Assembly: GCF_008973465.1 (NCBI RefSeq)
Contig: NZ_WBXN01000004.1
Location: forward strand, 1,240,001-1,304,000
Reading direction: 5' to 3'
Length of the DNA: 64,000 bases
DNA from: Streptomyces sp. SS1-1
GTDB taxonomy: Bacteria; Actinomycetota; Actinomycetes; Streptomycetales; Streptomycetaceae
Shown in pieces: positions 39,142 to 50,410 of this stretch. The position numbers were made by a program, and so were the translations under genes. The notes under the pieces are model-generated. The model searched no databases and had not been told where the DNA came from. It saw nothing but the letters and a program-made list of their open reading frames with translations. The stretch's first letter is position 1. Each line of letters begins with the position of its first letter.

Positions 39142-41654
39142 CTAACCCCGCAGCACCGCTCCGGTCCGCTCGCCCGCGAGGGCCACCGCGGCGTCCCGCG
39201 CGGCCGACGCCTCGTCCACGGTCAGTGTCCGGTCGCCGGCGCGGAAACGCAGGGCGTACGCCAGCGACTTCTTGCCGTCGCCGAGCTGCTCCTCGTTCTC
39301 GTACACGTCGAACAGCCGGATGGCCTCCAGCAGTTCACCGGCGCCTTCGCGCAGCGCGGCCTCGACCTCGGCGGCCGGGACCGGCTTGTCGACGACGAGG
39401 GCGACGTCCTGCGTGGCGACGGGGAACGTCGAGATGCTGGGCGCCTGGGGCGTGTCGTCGCCGACCTGCTCCAGGGCGTCCAGGTCCAGCTCCATCGCGC
39501 AGGTGCGCGCGGGCAGACCCAGCGCCTTCACGACCCGCGGGTGCAGCTCACCGGCGTGACCGATGACCCGCTCCGCCCCGTCCACGGTGATCACCAGGTC
39601 GGCGCAGCGGCCCGGGTGCCACGGCCCGTACTGCCCGGAGCGGACCGTCAGCGCGGCCCCCGCCTCACGGGCGACGAGACGCGCGGCCTCGACGGCGTCG
39701 GCCCATCCGGCGGGACGCCCGGGGCCCCACCAGCCGGCCTGCTCGCGGGCACCGGCGAGGACGGCGGCCACGTGCCGGGGCTGCTCGGGCAGCACGGCGT
39801 CCAGCGCGGCGAGCTCCTCGTCGGTCGGGCGCCGGTCCACCGGCAGGTGCCCGGCCGCGGCCTGCCCGTCGCGCGGCTGGAAGACCAGGCCGGTCTCGAA
39901 CAGCGCGAGGTCGTGCGTGCCGCGTCCGTCGTTGCGCCGCAGCGCGGCGAGCAGACCCGGCAGCAGCGACGTGCGCAGCGCGGGCTCCTCGTCGTTGAGC
40001 GGGTTGACGAGCTTGACCACCCGGCGGGCCGGGTCGTCGGCCTCCAGGCCGAGCTGGTCGAAGATCTGCTCGCTGACGAACGGGTAGTTCGGCGCCTCGA
40101 CGAAGCCGGCGCCGGCCAGCGCGCGGCCGACCCGGCGGTGCAGCCGCTGGCGGGCGGTGAGACCGCGGCCGGACGGCGGCTTCGGCAGCGTGGAGGGCAG
40201 GTTCTCGTAGCCCTCCAGCCGGATGACCTCCTCGGCGAGGTCGTTCGGCTCCAGCAGGTCGGGCCGCCAGGACGGCACGGTGACGATCAGCTCGTCCTGC
40301 CCGTACACGTCGCAGCCGATCTGCTGCAGCCGGCGTACGACGGTCTCGCGGCCGTACTCGACGCCCGCGACCTTGTCGGGGTGGTCGGCGGGGGCCGTGA
40401 TGGTGTGCGGCGCGGACGGCGTGACGACCTCGGTGACACCGGCCTCGGCGGTGCCGCCCGCGAGCAGCACCAGCAGGTCGACGGTGCGCTGCGCGGCCGC
40501 CGCGGCGGCGGCCGGGTCGACGCCGCGCTCGAAGCGCCGGGACGCCTCGGAGGACAGCTTGTGCCGACGGGCCGTCCGGGCGATCGACACCTGGTCGAAG
40601 TGGGCGGCCTCGATGACGATCTCGGTGGACGCGTTCTCGACGTCGTCGTGGTCGGCGATCTCCGTGTTGGCGCCGCCCATCACTCCGGCGAGGCCGATGG
40701 GGCCGCGCTCGTCGGTGATGACCAGGTCCTCGGAGTGGAGGGTGCGCTCGACGCCGTCGAGGGTGACGAGCTTCTCGCCCTCCTCGGCCCGGCGCACGCC
40801 GATGGTGCCCTGGACGCGGCTCCGGTCGTAGGCGTGCAGCGGCTGGCCGAGCTCCATCATCACGTAGTTGGTGATGTCGACGGCGAGCGAGATCGGGCGC
40901 ATGCCGACCTTCTGCAGCCGGCGCTGGAGCCAGATCGGCGAGCGCGCCTCGGGGCTCACACCGGTCACGGTGCGGGCGGTGAAGCGGTCGCAGCCGAGGG
41001 GGTCCGAGACCTTCACGGGGTAGCCGAAGGCGTTGGGGCCGGGCACGTCGAGCAGCGCCGGGTCGCGCAGCGGCAGGCCGTAGGCGATGGCGGTCTCGCG
41101 GGCGACGCCGCGGATGGACAGGCAGTCGCCGCGGTTGGCGGTGACGGCGATGTCCAGAACCTCGTCGACGAGTTCGAGCAGCTCGATGGCGTCCTTGCCG
41201 ACCTCGGTCTCCGGCGGCAGCACGATGATGCCGTGGGTGCCGTCGTCGCCCATGCCCAGCTCGTCGCTGGAGCAGATCATGCCGTGCGAGACCTTGCCGT
41301 AGGTCTTGCGGGCGCTGATGGAGAAGCCGCCGGGCAGCGTGGCGCCGGGGAGGACCACGACGACCTTGTCGCCGACCGCGAAGTTCCGGGCGCCGCAGAC
41401 GATCTCCTGGGGCTCACCGGTGCCGTTGGCCTGGCCGACGTCGACGGTGCAGAAGCGGATCGGCTTCTTGAAGCCCTCCAGCTCCTCGATGGTCAGCACC
41501 TGGCCGACGACCAGCGGGCCCTTGAGGTCGGCGCCGAGCTGTTCGACGGTTTCGACCTCCAGGCCGGCCGAAATGAGCTTGGCCTGCACGTCGCGGCCGG
41601 TCTCGGTGGCCGGCAGGTCGACGTACTCCCGCAGCCAAGAAAGCGGGACCCGCA

Positions 41655-41655
<1 letters not shown>
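39142..41655 (-). CDS. pheT: Phenylalanine-tRNA ligase beta subunit
   Basis: This 837-residue subunit has the standard opening [15 protein letters not shown], the tRNA-binding OB domain (about 40-160), the B3/B4 editing domain, B5 (about 415-490), the catalytic-like core and a C-terminal ferredoxin-fold anticodon-binding domain ending [20 protein letters not shown]. Together with PheS it charges tRNA-Phe as an alpha2-beta2 enzyme. Its ATG shares one nucleotide with the pheS stop (TGATG), so the two are coupled. Confidence 0.96.
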
Positions 41656-44063
<2,408 letters not shown>

Positions 44064-44100
44064 TCACGACGGCTGAGGGGCCCCCGAGCTGGTCACCCTA

Positions 44101-44949
<849 letters not shown>

Positions 44950-44983
44950 GCGTTTCTTCACCTTCACAAGTAGTCGACGCCGG

Positions 44984-45035
44984 GTACGGGCGCGCCCCTC
45001 AGGGGCGCGGGGAACTGCGCGACCGGCCACGACGT
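44984..45035. repeat. Streptomyces-type interspersed intergenic repeat
   Basis: The core reads CGCGCCCCT-C-AGGGGCGCG (44991-45009), a near-perfect palindrome, followed by GGGAACTGCGCGACC. As I recall, this GGGGCGCGGGGAACTGCGCG consensus is one of the most frequent intergenic repeats in Streptomyces. It lies between the rplT terminator and the rRNA methylase start. Confidence 0.7.
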
Positions 45036-45071
45036 GCCGGCACCCGAGGACCGACAGGACCGGACGGCAAC

Positions 45072-45109
45072 GACAGGACCCGCAGGCGTCACAGCCTGCG
45101 GGTCCGGTC
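45072..45109 (-). terminator. Terminator after rplT
   Basis: GGACCCGCAGGC and GCCTGCGGGTCC (45076-45087, 45094-45105) form a perfect 12-bp stem with a 6-nt loop and a 3-bp extension after a mismatch, 26 nt after the rplT stop. Confidence 0.85.
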
Positions 45110-45134
45110 ACGTCGGCTCAGAGCCAGCGCGGCG

Positions 45135-45518
45135 TCAGGCCGCCTTGGGGGCGTTGACGTCGCTCGGGAGCGCCTTCTGGGCGACCTCGACGAGCGCGGC
45201 GAACGCGTTGGCGTCGTTGACGGCCAGCTCGGCCAGGATCTTGCGGTCGACCTCGACGTTCGCGGCCTTCAGACCCTGGATGAAGCGGTTGTACGTGATG
45301 CCGTTCGCGCGGGCAGCGGCGTTGATGCGCTGGATCCACAGCTGGCGGAAGTCACCCTTGCGCTTCTTGCGGTCGTTGTAGTTGTAGACCAGCGAGTGGG
45401 TGACCTGCTCCTTGGCCTTGCGGTACAGGCGCGAACGCTGACCGCGGTAGCCGGAGGCCTGCTCGAGGATCGCCCGGCGCTTCTTGTGGGCGTTGACTGC
45501 CCGCTTGACGCGTGCCAC
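45135..45518 (-). CDS. rplT: 50S ribosomal protein L20
   Basis: This 127-residue basic protein is a full-length L20: [20 protein letters not shown] at the start, [15 protein letters not shown] and [19 protein letters not shown]. It binds 23S rRNA early in 50S assembly. GTG 45518 has AAGGAG 7-12 nt upstream; the longer frame upstream adds non-family residues. It is the last gene of infC-rpmI-rplT. Confidence 0.97.
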   Translation of the reverse strand: MARVKRAVNAHKKRRAILEQASGYRGQRSRLYRKAKEQVTHSLVYNYNDRKKRKGDFRQLWIQRINAAARANGITYNRFIQGLKAANVEVDRKILAELAVNDANAFAALVEVAQKALPSDVNAPKAA

Positions 45519-45538
45519 TTGTTTAACTCCTTGTAGCG

Positions 45539-45613
45539 GGGCCGTGGTTGGACTCACACGGCCCGGAATCGATGGGGTCCCGGTCCAGACGTACGGCGCT
45601 CAGGCGGAGCGCC
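45539..45613 (-). other. Two hairpins between rpmI and rplT
   Basis: GGGCCGTG (45539-45546) pairs with CACGGCCC (45557-45564), and GGCGCT (45595-45600) pairs with AGCGCC (45608-45613). They fill the 102-nt gap before the rplT ribosome site. L20 represses its operon through RNA structures in other bacteria, so a role in L20 autoregulation or processing is possible. Confidence 0.45.
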
Positions 45614-45620
45614 GCGAACG

Positions 45621-45815
45621 TCACTTGCCGAGAAGCTTCTTGATCTTCGCGGCGTCGCCCGGGGCCATCTCGGCGTTGCCGGTGAGGCGACGCGTCACGC
45701 GGGACGACTTGTGCTCGAGCAGGTGGCGCTTGCCGGCGCGCTCACGGAGCACCTTGCCGGAGCCGGTGACCTTGAAGCGCTTGCTGGCACCGCTGTGCGA
45801 CTTGTTCTTCGGCAT
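45621..45815 (-). CDS. rpmI: 50S ribosomal protein L35
   Basis: This 64-residue protein is a standard L35: [20 protein letters not shown], then [14 protein letters not shown] and the basic C-terminus. It lies between infC and rplT in the classic order, with hairpins in both flanking gaps. Confidence 0.97.
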   Translation of the reverse strand: MPKNKSHSGASKRFKVTGSGKVLRERAGKRHLLEHKSSRVTRRLTGNAEMAPGDAAKIKKLLGK

Positions 45816-45840
45816 AGCGCCGTTCTCTCCTCGTGGGTGG

Positions 45841-45880
45841 CGCTCCGATGCCCGGTCGTGAAACCGGGCACGGTGGAGCG
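45841..45880 (-). other. Bulged hairpin between infC and rpmI
   Basis: TGCCCGGT (45849-45856) pairs with ACCGGGCA (45863-45870) and an outer CGCTCC/GGAGCG helix extends it past an asymmetric bulge. Its position just before rpmI suggests RNA processing or ribosomal-protein feedback; function is inferred. Confidence 0.45.
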
Positions 45881-45924
45881 TCGCTCGTTTGTCGGTTATG
45901 TCCTGGGGACGGTGTCCCCCGGGA

Positions 45925-46581
45925 TCACGCCTCGGCGGAGGCCTCGGCAGGAGCCTCGGACTCCACGGCGTTCTCGGTCTCCGCGGCGTTCTGCGACTTG
46001 CCGGGGTTGGCCTTCGCGTCCGCCTTGCGGGCTTCCTGCGCCTGGCGGGCCTCGGCCATCGCCTCGGTCTTCTTCTTGTGCGGACCGAGAACCATGATCA
46101 TGTTTCGGCCGTCCTGCTTCGGGTTCGACTCGACGAAACCGAGGTCCTGGACGTCCTCCGCGAGACGCTGCAGCAGTCGGTAGCCCAGCTCGGGCCGGGA
46201 CTGCTCGCGACCACGGAACATGATCGTGATCTTGACCTTGTCGCCCTGCTTGAGGAACCGGACGACGTGACCCTTCTTGGTGTCATAGTCGTGCGGGTCG
46301 ATCTTCGGCCGGAGCTTCATCTCCTTGATGACCGTGTGCGCCTGGTTCTTACGCGCCTCACGGGCCTTCATGGCCGACTCGTACTTGAACTTCCCGTAGT
46401 CCATGAGCTTGCACACGGGCGGACGGGCGTTCGCCGCGACCTCGACCAGGTCCAGGTCGTACTCCTGCGCAAGCTCCAGTGCCTTGGCCAGCGGGACGAT
46501 GCCCACCTGCTCGCCACTGGGACCGACAAGTCGCACCTCGGGAACGCGAATCCGGTCGTTGATGCGGGGCTCGGCGCTGAT
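45925..46581 (-). CDS. infC: Translation initiation factor IF-3, AUC start
   Basis: This 218-residue IF-3 has its N-terminal domain starting [20 protein letters not shown] and [20 protein letters not shown], the C-terminal domain with [20 protein letters not shown], and a Glu/Ala-rich tail. No ATG, GTG or TTG gives the full N-terminus; the frame opens at ATC (46579-46581), 4 nt after GAGGAGG. Non-AUG infC starts (AUU in E. coli) let IF-3 repress its own translation because IF-3 itself rejects such codons. A GTG starting at the N-terminal domain end would lose about 20 essential residues. Confidence 0.93.
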   Translation of the reverse strand: MSAEPRINDRIRVPEVRLVGPSGEQVGIVPLAKALELAQEYDLDLVEVAANARPPVCKLMDYGKFKYESAMKAREARKNQAHTVIKEMKLRPKIDPHDYDTKKGHVVRFLKQGDKVKITIMFRGREQSRPELGYRLLQRLAEDVQDLGFVESNPKQDGRNMIMVLGPHKKKTEAMAEARQAQEARKADAKANPGKSQNAAETENAVESEAPAEASAEA

Positions 46582-46666
46582 GGATCCTCCTCGGTTAGCA
46601 CCACACGGCGGTCTGGCGGACCGTCGCGTATGTCTCTGTTAGACAGACCTAACCGCGCCGAAGCAC

Positions 46667-46697
46667 AAAAAATGCCCCGGACGATCACAGGCGGGGC
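46667..46697 (-). promoter_or_regulatory. Intrinsic terminator-like attenuator in the infC leader
   Basis: On the minus strand GCCCCG (46692-46697) pairs with CGGGGC (46674-46679) and is followed by TTTTTT (46667-46672). It is the only hairpin plus T6 in the window and lies about 85 nt before the infC start, so it looks like a regulated transcription attenuator for infC-rpmI-rplT. L20-controlled attenuation of this operon is known in Bacillus. Confidence 0.6.
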
Positions 46698-46814
46698 TCC
46701 AAGCACTTCCGGAGCACCGCCGCGATGCCGCGGGGCGCGATTCGGGCGGCTCCATCGTCCGTACGGAACGATGGTGGCCGCCTGACCGGGGTGACCCGCC
46801 GTCCCGGGGGACGG

Positions 46815-46856
46815 TCAGGTGGGAGATCGGAGCCTCCACTTGTGGGCTGGTGACAT
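46815..46856 (-). CDS. Possible 13-codon upstream ORF in the infC leader
   Basis: ATG 46856 follows GGAG by 6 nt and encodes MSPAHKWRLRSPT before TGA. It lies about 120 nt upstream of the attenuator hairpin. It may be a leader peptide, but such short ORFs also occur by chance. Confidence 0.3.
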   Translation of the reverse strand: MSPAHKWRLRSPT

Positions 46857-46941
46857 GAGTCTCCAGCCGGTCGTTACACAAGGTTAGCAGCAACCCGGGG
46901 GCGGCGCGAACCGGCCCGCACCGGGGCCTATCGTGTGGGGC

Positions 46942-47319
46942 ATGAGTGACACCTCCCCCTCGGACAGCCCCGAGACCTCCGGCTCCACCGACTTCGACGC
47001 CATGACCCGCGACATCGCCGAGGTGCCGGCGGTCGAGGTGATCGTGACGGTCGCGGTCAACCTGATGAGCGCGGCCGCCGTGAAGCTCGGTCTGACCGAG
47101 GAGGGCGACAAGTACAAGGACCTCGACGAGGCCCGCAAGCTGATCCACGCCCTCGCCGGCCTGCTGGACGCGAGCACGACCGAGATCAGCTCCTTCCACG
47201 CCGCCCCGCTGCGCGACGGCCTGAAGTCGCTGCAGCTCGCCTTCCGCGAGGCGTCCGTCGTCCCCGACGAGCCGGGCAAGGGCCCCGGCGAGAAGTACAC
47301 CGGCGCCGTCTACGGCTGA
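46942..47319 (+). CDS. DUF1844 domain protein
   Basis: This 125-residue cytoplasmic protein matches DUF1844: VEVIVTVAVNLMSAAAVKLGL, then DEARKLIHALAGLLDAS. These are small helical proteins of unknown role found next to infC in actinobacteria. ATG 46942 lacks a ribosome site; TATCGT upstream suggests a leaderless transcript. It is divergent from the infC operon. Confidence 0.88.
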   Translation: MSDTSPSDSPETSGSTDFDAMTRDIAEVPAVEVIVTVAVNLMSAAAVKLGLTEEGDKYKDLDEARKLIHALAGLLDASTTEISSFHAAPLRDGLKSLQLAFREASVVPDEPGKGPGEKYTGAVYG

Positions 47320-47336
47320 GCCGTACCGCCCTCAGG

Positions 47337-48065
47337 TCATCCGCGTACGTACAGGGGCTCGCCCGGCGGCATGGTCCCGGCCGGCAGCAGTGCCAGGTCG
47401 AGGCCGCGCACCAGGCGGGCCCTCAGCGTCTCGTCGGCGGCCAGCCGCGCGGCGACCGACCGCGCCGCCTCCGCGGGCTCGGCCGCGTCGATCACGAGGG
47501 CCAGGGTGCCGTCGGCCCGGCCCGGACCCAGGTGGGCGCGCAGCACGGCGGGCTCGGCGGCCACGACGGCCCGGACGGCGTCCCGTACGGCCGGGTCGGC
47601 CAGCGGGTCCGTGCTCGTGCGGCCCTCGGCCAGCGCCAGCAGGGAGCGGCCGGTCACCTCGAAGGGCACCGGACCGGCCAGGTCCAGGACGATCGTGTCC
47701 GCCTTCTCGTGCGCGGCGGCCTCCAGGGCCGAGCGCAGCGGCACCGCGACCGGGCGGGCGGCCGGGTCCCAGCGGGCGAGGGACTCGGTGGAGGTGAACG
47801 CGGGCAGCGCGGTGCGGTTCCCGGCCTTCAGGGTCGGGACGGCCATGTCGCTCGTCTTCTCCCGGCGCAGCCCGTTCTCGTCCTCCTCCACCTCGCCGAG
47901 CACGGCCACGACCGGGACGAGCAGGCGGGCCTCCCTGAGCGCCGACAGGACCGGGCCCTCGGCGGAGCGGTCCTCGGCCCAGGCGGCGAGCGCGGCGCTC
48001 AGCGCGGGGTCGGCTGTGCCGTCGTCGTCGGAGAAGGGGGAGTCGGGAATGTTCTTGTTCGCCAC
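47337..48065 (-). CDS. SseB family protein
   Basis: This 242-residue protein has SseB-type domain features: LAAWAEDRSAEGPVLSALRE, LLVPVVAVLGEVEEDENGLR, MAVPTLKAGNRTALPAFTS and KADTIVLDLAGPVPFEVTG. The C-terminal part also resembles the SseB C-terminal domain. SseB proteins are associated with stress responses; mechanism is unclear. GTG 48065 (VANKNIPDSPF) is the best start, with a possible GTG two codons upstream. It converges with DUF1844. Confidence 0.85.
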   Translation of the reverse strand: MANKNIPDSPFSDDDGTADPALSAALAAWAEDRSAEGPVLSALREARLLVPVVAVLGEVEEDENGLRREKTSDMAVPTLKAGNRTALPAFTSTESLARWDPAARPVAVPLRSALEAAAHEKADTIVLDLAGPVPFEVTGRSLLALAEGRTSTDPLADPAVRDAVRAVVAAEPAVLRAHLGPGRADGTLALVIDAAEPAEAARSVAARLAADETLRARLVRGLDLALLPAGTMPPGEPLYVRG

Positions 48066-48214
48066 GGTCACCGACCCTATCGGGGGGATGCTGCTGCGCT
48101 TGTGCGGGCCCGGAAACCCCCGTGTGACGCACGGCTCGGCGGTGCCGGCTTTTCTTACAAGGCTCTGACGTACGGCTAACGGCCCGCTCAGGTGGGGCGC
48201 CCACGATCGCGGCC

Positions 48215-49150
48215 ATGGAGTCCTCCGCGTCCCGCCGTGCCCGCCCGCTGCTGTGCGGGGCTCTCGCCGCCGCCGTCGTCCTCGGCGGCACGTTCTGCGG
48301 GTCGTCCCGGACGCACCGGGCGGGCGGGACCGTATCGTCGTCGTCCGCGCCGGTGTCCGGGTCCGCCGAGCCGCCGGCGGGTGAGGAGGCTTCGGTGGAG
48401 CGGGTGGCACGGCCGACGGTGGACCGTGACGCGGTGCTGGCGCGTGCCCTGCGGGCGGTCGACGTCCCGGACGGGGCCCGGCTGTCGGTCGGGATGCTGG
48501 ACCTGGCGTCCGGCGAGAGCGCCACGTACGGGAAGGGCGCCTTCGACACGGCGAGCGTCGTCAAGGTCGACATCCTGTGCGCGCTGCTGCTGCGCGCCCA
48601 GGACGCGGGGCGGGGGCTGACGGCCGGGGAACGGGCGGACGCGGCCGCGATGATCGGGCACAGCGACAACGCCTCCGCGTCCCGGCTGTGGCGGGCGATC
48701 GGCGGGGCCGCCGGGCTCGACGCCGCGAACGAGCGGTTCGGCCTCACGGGGACCGAGGGTGGCGACGGCATGCTGTGGGGGCTGACCCGCACCACGGCCG
48801 CCGACCGGTTGCGGCTGCTGCGGCAGGTGTTCGGGGACGACTCGGAGCTGCGCCCGGCGTCACGGACGTATGTGCGGGAGCTGATGGGCCGGATCGCGGA
48901 GGGGCAGCGCTGGGGTGTGTCGGCGGCGGCCGACGGCTCCGGATGGGCACTGAAGAACGGCTGGCTGCCGCGGACGGCCACCGGGCTGTGGGACGTCAAC
49001 AGCGTCGGGCGGGTGACGTCCGGGGACCGTGAGCTGCTGGTGGCCGTGCTGTCGGACGGCCATACGACCCAGGCGGGCGGGATCTCCGTGGTGGAGGCGG
49101 CGGCGGTGGCCGCGGTGTCGGTGTTCTCCGGGAGCGGCGGCTCCGCGTGA
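48215..49150 (+). CDS. Secreted serine hydrolase, class A beta-lactamase fold
   Basis: This 311-residue protein has an N-terminal signal segment (about 9-26), a Ser/Gly/Pro linker and a penicillin-recognising domain: ASVVKVDILCALLL (S-x-x-K), GHSDNASASRLWRA (SDN loop) and KNGWLPR in place of the K-T/S-G box. It may be a beta-lactamase or a peptidoglycan DD-peptidase. The Glu of the omega loop is not obvious, so lactamase activity is uncertain. Confidence 0.85.
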   Translation: MESSASRRARPLLCGALAAAVVLGGTFCGSSRTHRAGGTVSSSSAPVSGSAEPPAGEEASVERVARPTVDRDAVLARALRAVDVPDGARLSVGMLDLASGESATYGKGAFDTASVVKVDILCALLLRAQDAGRGLTAGERADAAAMIGHSDNASASRLWRAIGGAAGLDAANERFGLTGTEGGDGMLWGLTRTTAADRLRLLRQVFGDDSELRPASRTYVRELMGRIAEGQRWGVSAAADGSGWALKNGWLPRTATGLWDVNSVGRVTSGDRELLVAVLSDGHTTQAGGISVVEAAAVAAVSVFSGSGGSA

Positions 49151-49153
49151 GCG

Positions 49154-50410
49154 CTACGCGCCGAGGCCGAACCTGCCGCGCCGCCCGCGCCAGATCGCGA
49201 CGGCCGCGCCGAGCAGGACGACTCCGGTGCCGCCCGCGAGCCAGGCCGTCCAGCCGGCCGGGCCGTCGTCGGAGGTGGCCGCGTCGGGGCCCGCGCCGAA
49301 GTACTCCTCGCTGTGCGCGACCGGCTTGAGCTGCTGCGGCTTCGTCCGGGCGGCCTCGGTGAGGGCCGCGGCCGGGTCGACGAAGCCGTAGCCGCGGGAG
49401 TCGTCGCGGCCGGAGGCTGGGGCGTTGCGGGCGGTGTCCTCCAGGAGCCTCTTGATCTGGGCCGGGGTGAGCGACGGGTGGGCGGCCTTGATCAGGGCGA
49501 CCGCGCCGGAGACGAAGGCGGCTGCCGCGCTGGTGCCCCAGCCCTCGTAGTACTTGCGGTCGGGGTCGGCGATGACGACCTTGTCGCCGGGCGCGCTGAC
49601 GGTGGCGTACCAGCGGCGGGTGGAGAAGGAGGCGCGGGTGCCGTAGCGGTCGACGGCGGTCGCGGCGATGACGCCCGGGTAGGCGGCCGGGTAGGAGATG
49701 TGGTCGCCCTTCTCGCCGCCGTTGCCCGCCGAGGCGACGACGACGGCGCCCTTGCGCAGCGCGTACTGGACGGCCTCGTCCTCGCCGGCCTCGGGGTGGG
49801 CGGACTTGGAGTCGTCGCCGAGCGAGAGGTTGATGACGTCGGCGCCGTGGTCGGCGGCCCAGCGGATGCCCTCGGCGAGGGCGTTGCCACGGGTGTTGCG
49901 GGCCTTGGCGCGGGCCGGGTCGCCGTCCTCGAGGATGACGCGCACCGGGAGGATCTTCGCTTCCGGGGCGATGCCCAGGACGCCGTCGCCGTTGCCCTGG
50001 CCATGTCCGTGACCGGCGATGATGCCGGCCATCGCGGTGCCGTGCCGGGCCCAGGGGCGGTCGCCGCGCTCGGCGCCGAAGCCGACCATGTCCTTGCCGG
50101 TGAGGACGTTGTCCTTGAGGTCGGGGTGGTCGTCGTCGACGCCGGTGTCGAGGACGGCGACGGTGACGCCGGCGCCCTTGGTGGTGCGCCAGGCCTCCTG
50201 GGTGTGCATGGCCTCCAGGGCCCACTGCTGGGCCCGTATGGAGTCGGCGTGCGCGGTGGTGGCGGGCAGGACGGCCAGGCAGGCGCCGAGCAGGGCCGCG
50301 AGGGGGGCGGTGGTGCGGCGGGCCGGGCGCCGGGTCGGGAAGGTCTTCACGCTTCTGGTCACGGCGGTGGGCGCCGGTTTGTTCACGGCGGCTGGGGCGG
50401 GGGCGGTCAT
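49154..50410 (-). CDS. Mycosin-type S8 subtilisin-like membrane protease
   Basis: This 418-residue protease has a signal sequence (about 33-56), a catalytic triad in VAVLDTGVDDDHPDLKD (Asp), PWARHGTAMAGIIAG (His) and YEGWGTSAAAAFVSG (Ser), and a C-terminal transmembrane anchor (about 385-408) with a basic cytoplasmic tail. That layout is mycosin-like (MycP of type VII secretion). No EsxAB or Ecc genes adjoin it, so another substrate is possible. Its ATG overlaps the stop of the proline-rich gene upstream by 4 nt. Confidence 0.9.
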   Translation of the reverse strand: MTAPAPAAVNKPAPTAVTRSVKTFPTRRPARRTTAPLAALLGACLAVLPATTAHADSIRAQQWALEAMHTQEAWRTTKGAGVTVAVLDTGVDDDHPDLKDNVLTGKDMVGFGAERGDRPWARHGTAMAGIIAGHGHGQGNGDGVLGIAPEAKILPVRVILEDGDPARAKARNTRGNALAEGIRWAADHGADVINLSLGDDSKSAHPEAGEDEAVQYALRKGAVVVASAGNGGEKGDHISYPAAYPGVIAATAVDRYGTRASFSTRRWYATVSAPGDKVVIADPDRKYYEGWGTSAAAAFVSGAVALIKAAHPSLTPAQIKRLLEDTARNAPASGRDDSRGYGFVDPAAALTEAARTKPQQLKPVAHSEEYFGAGPDAATSDDGPAGWTAWLAGGTGVVLLGAAVAIWRGRRGRFGLGA

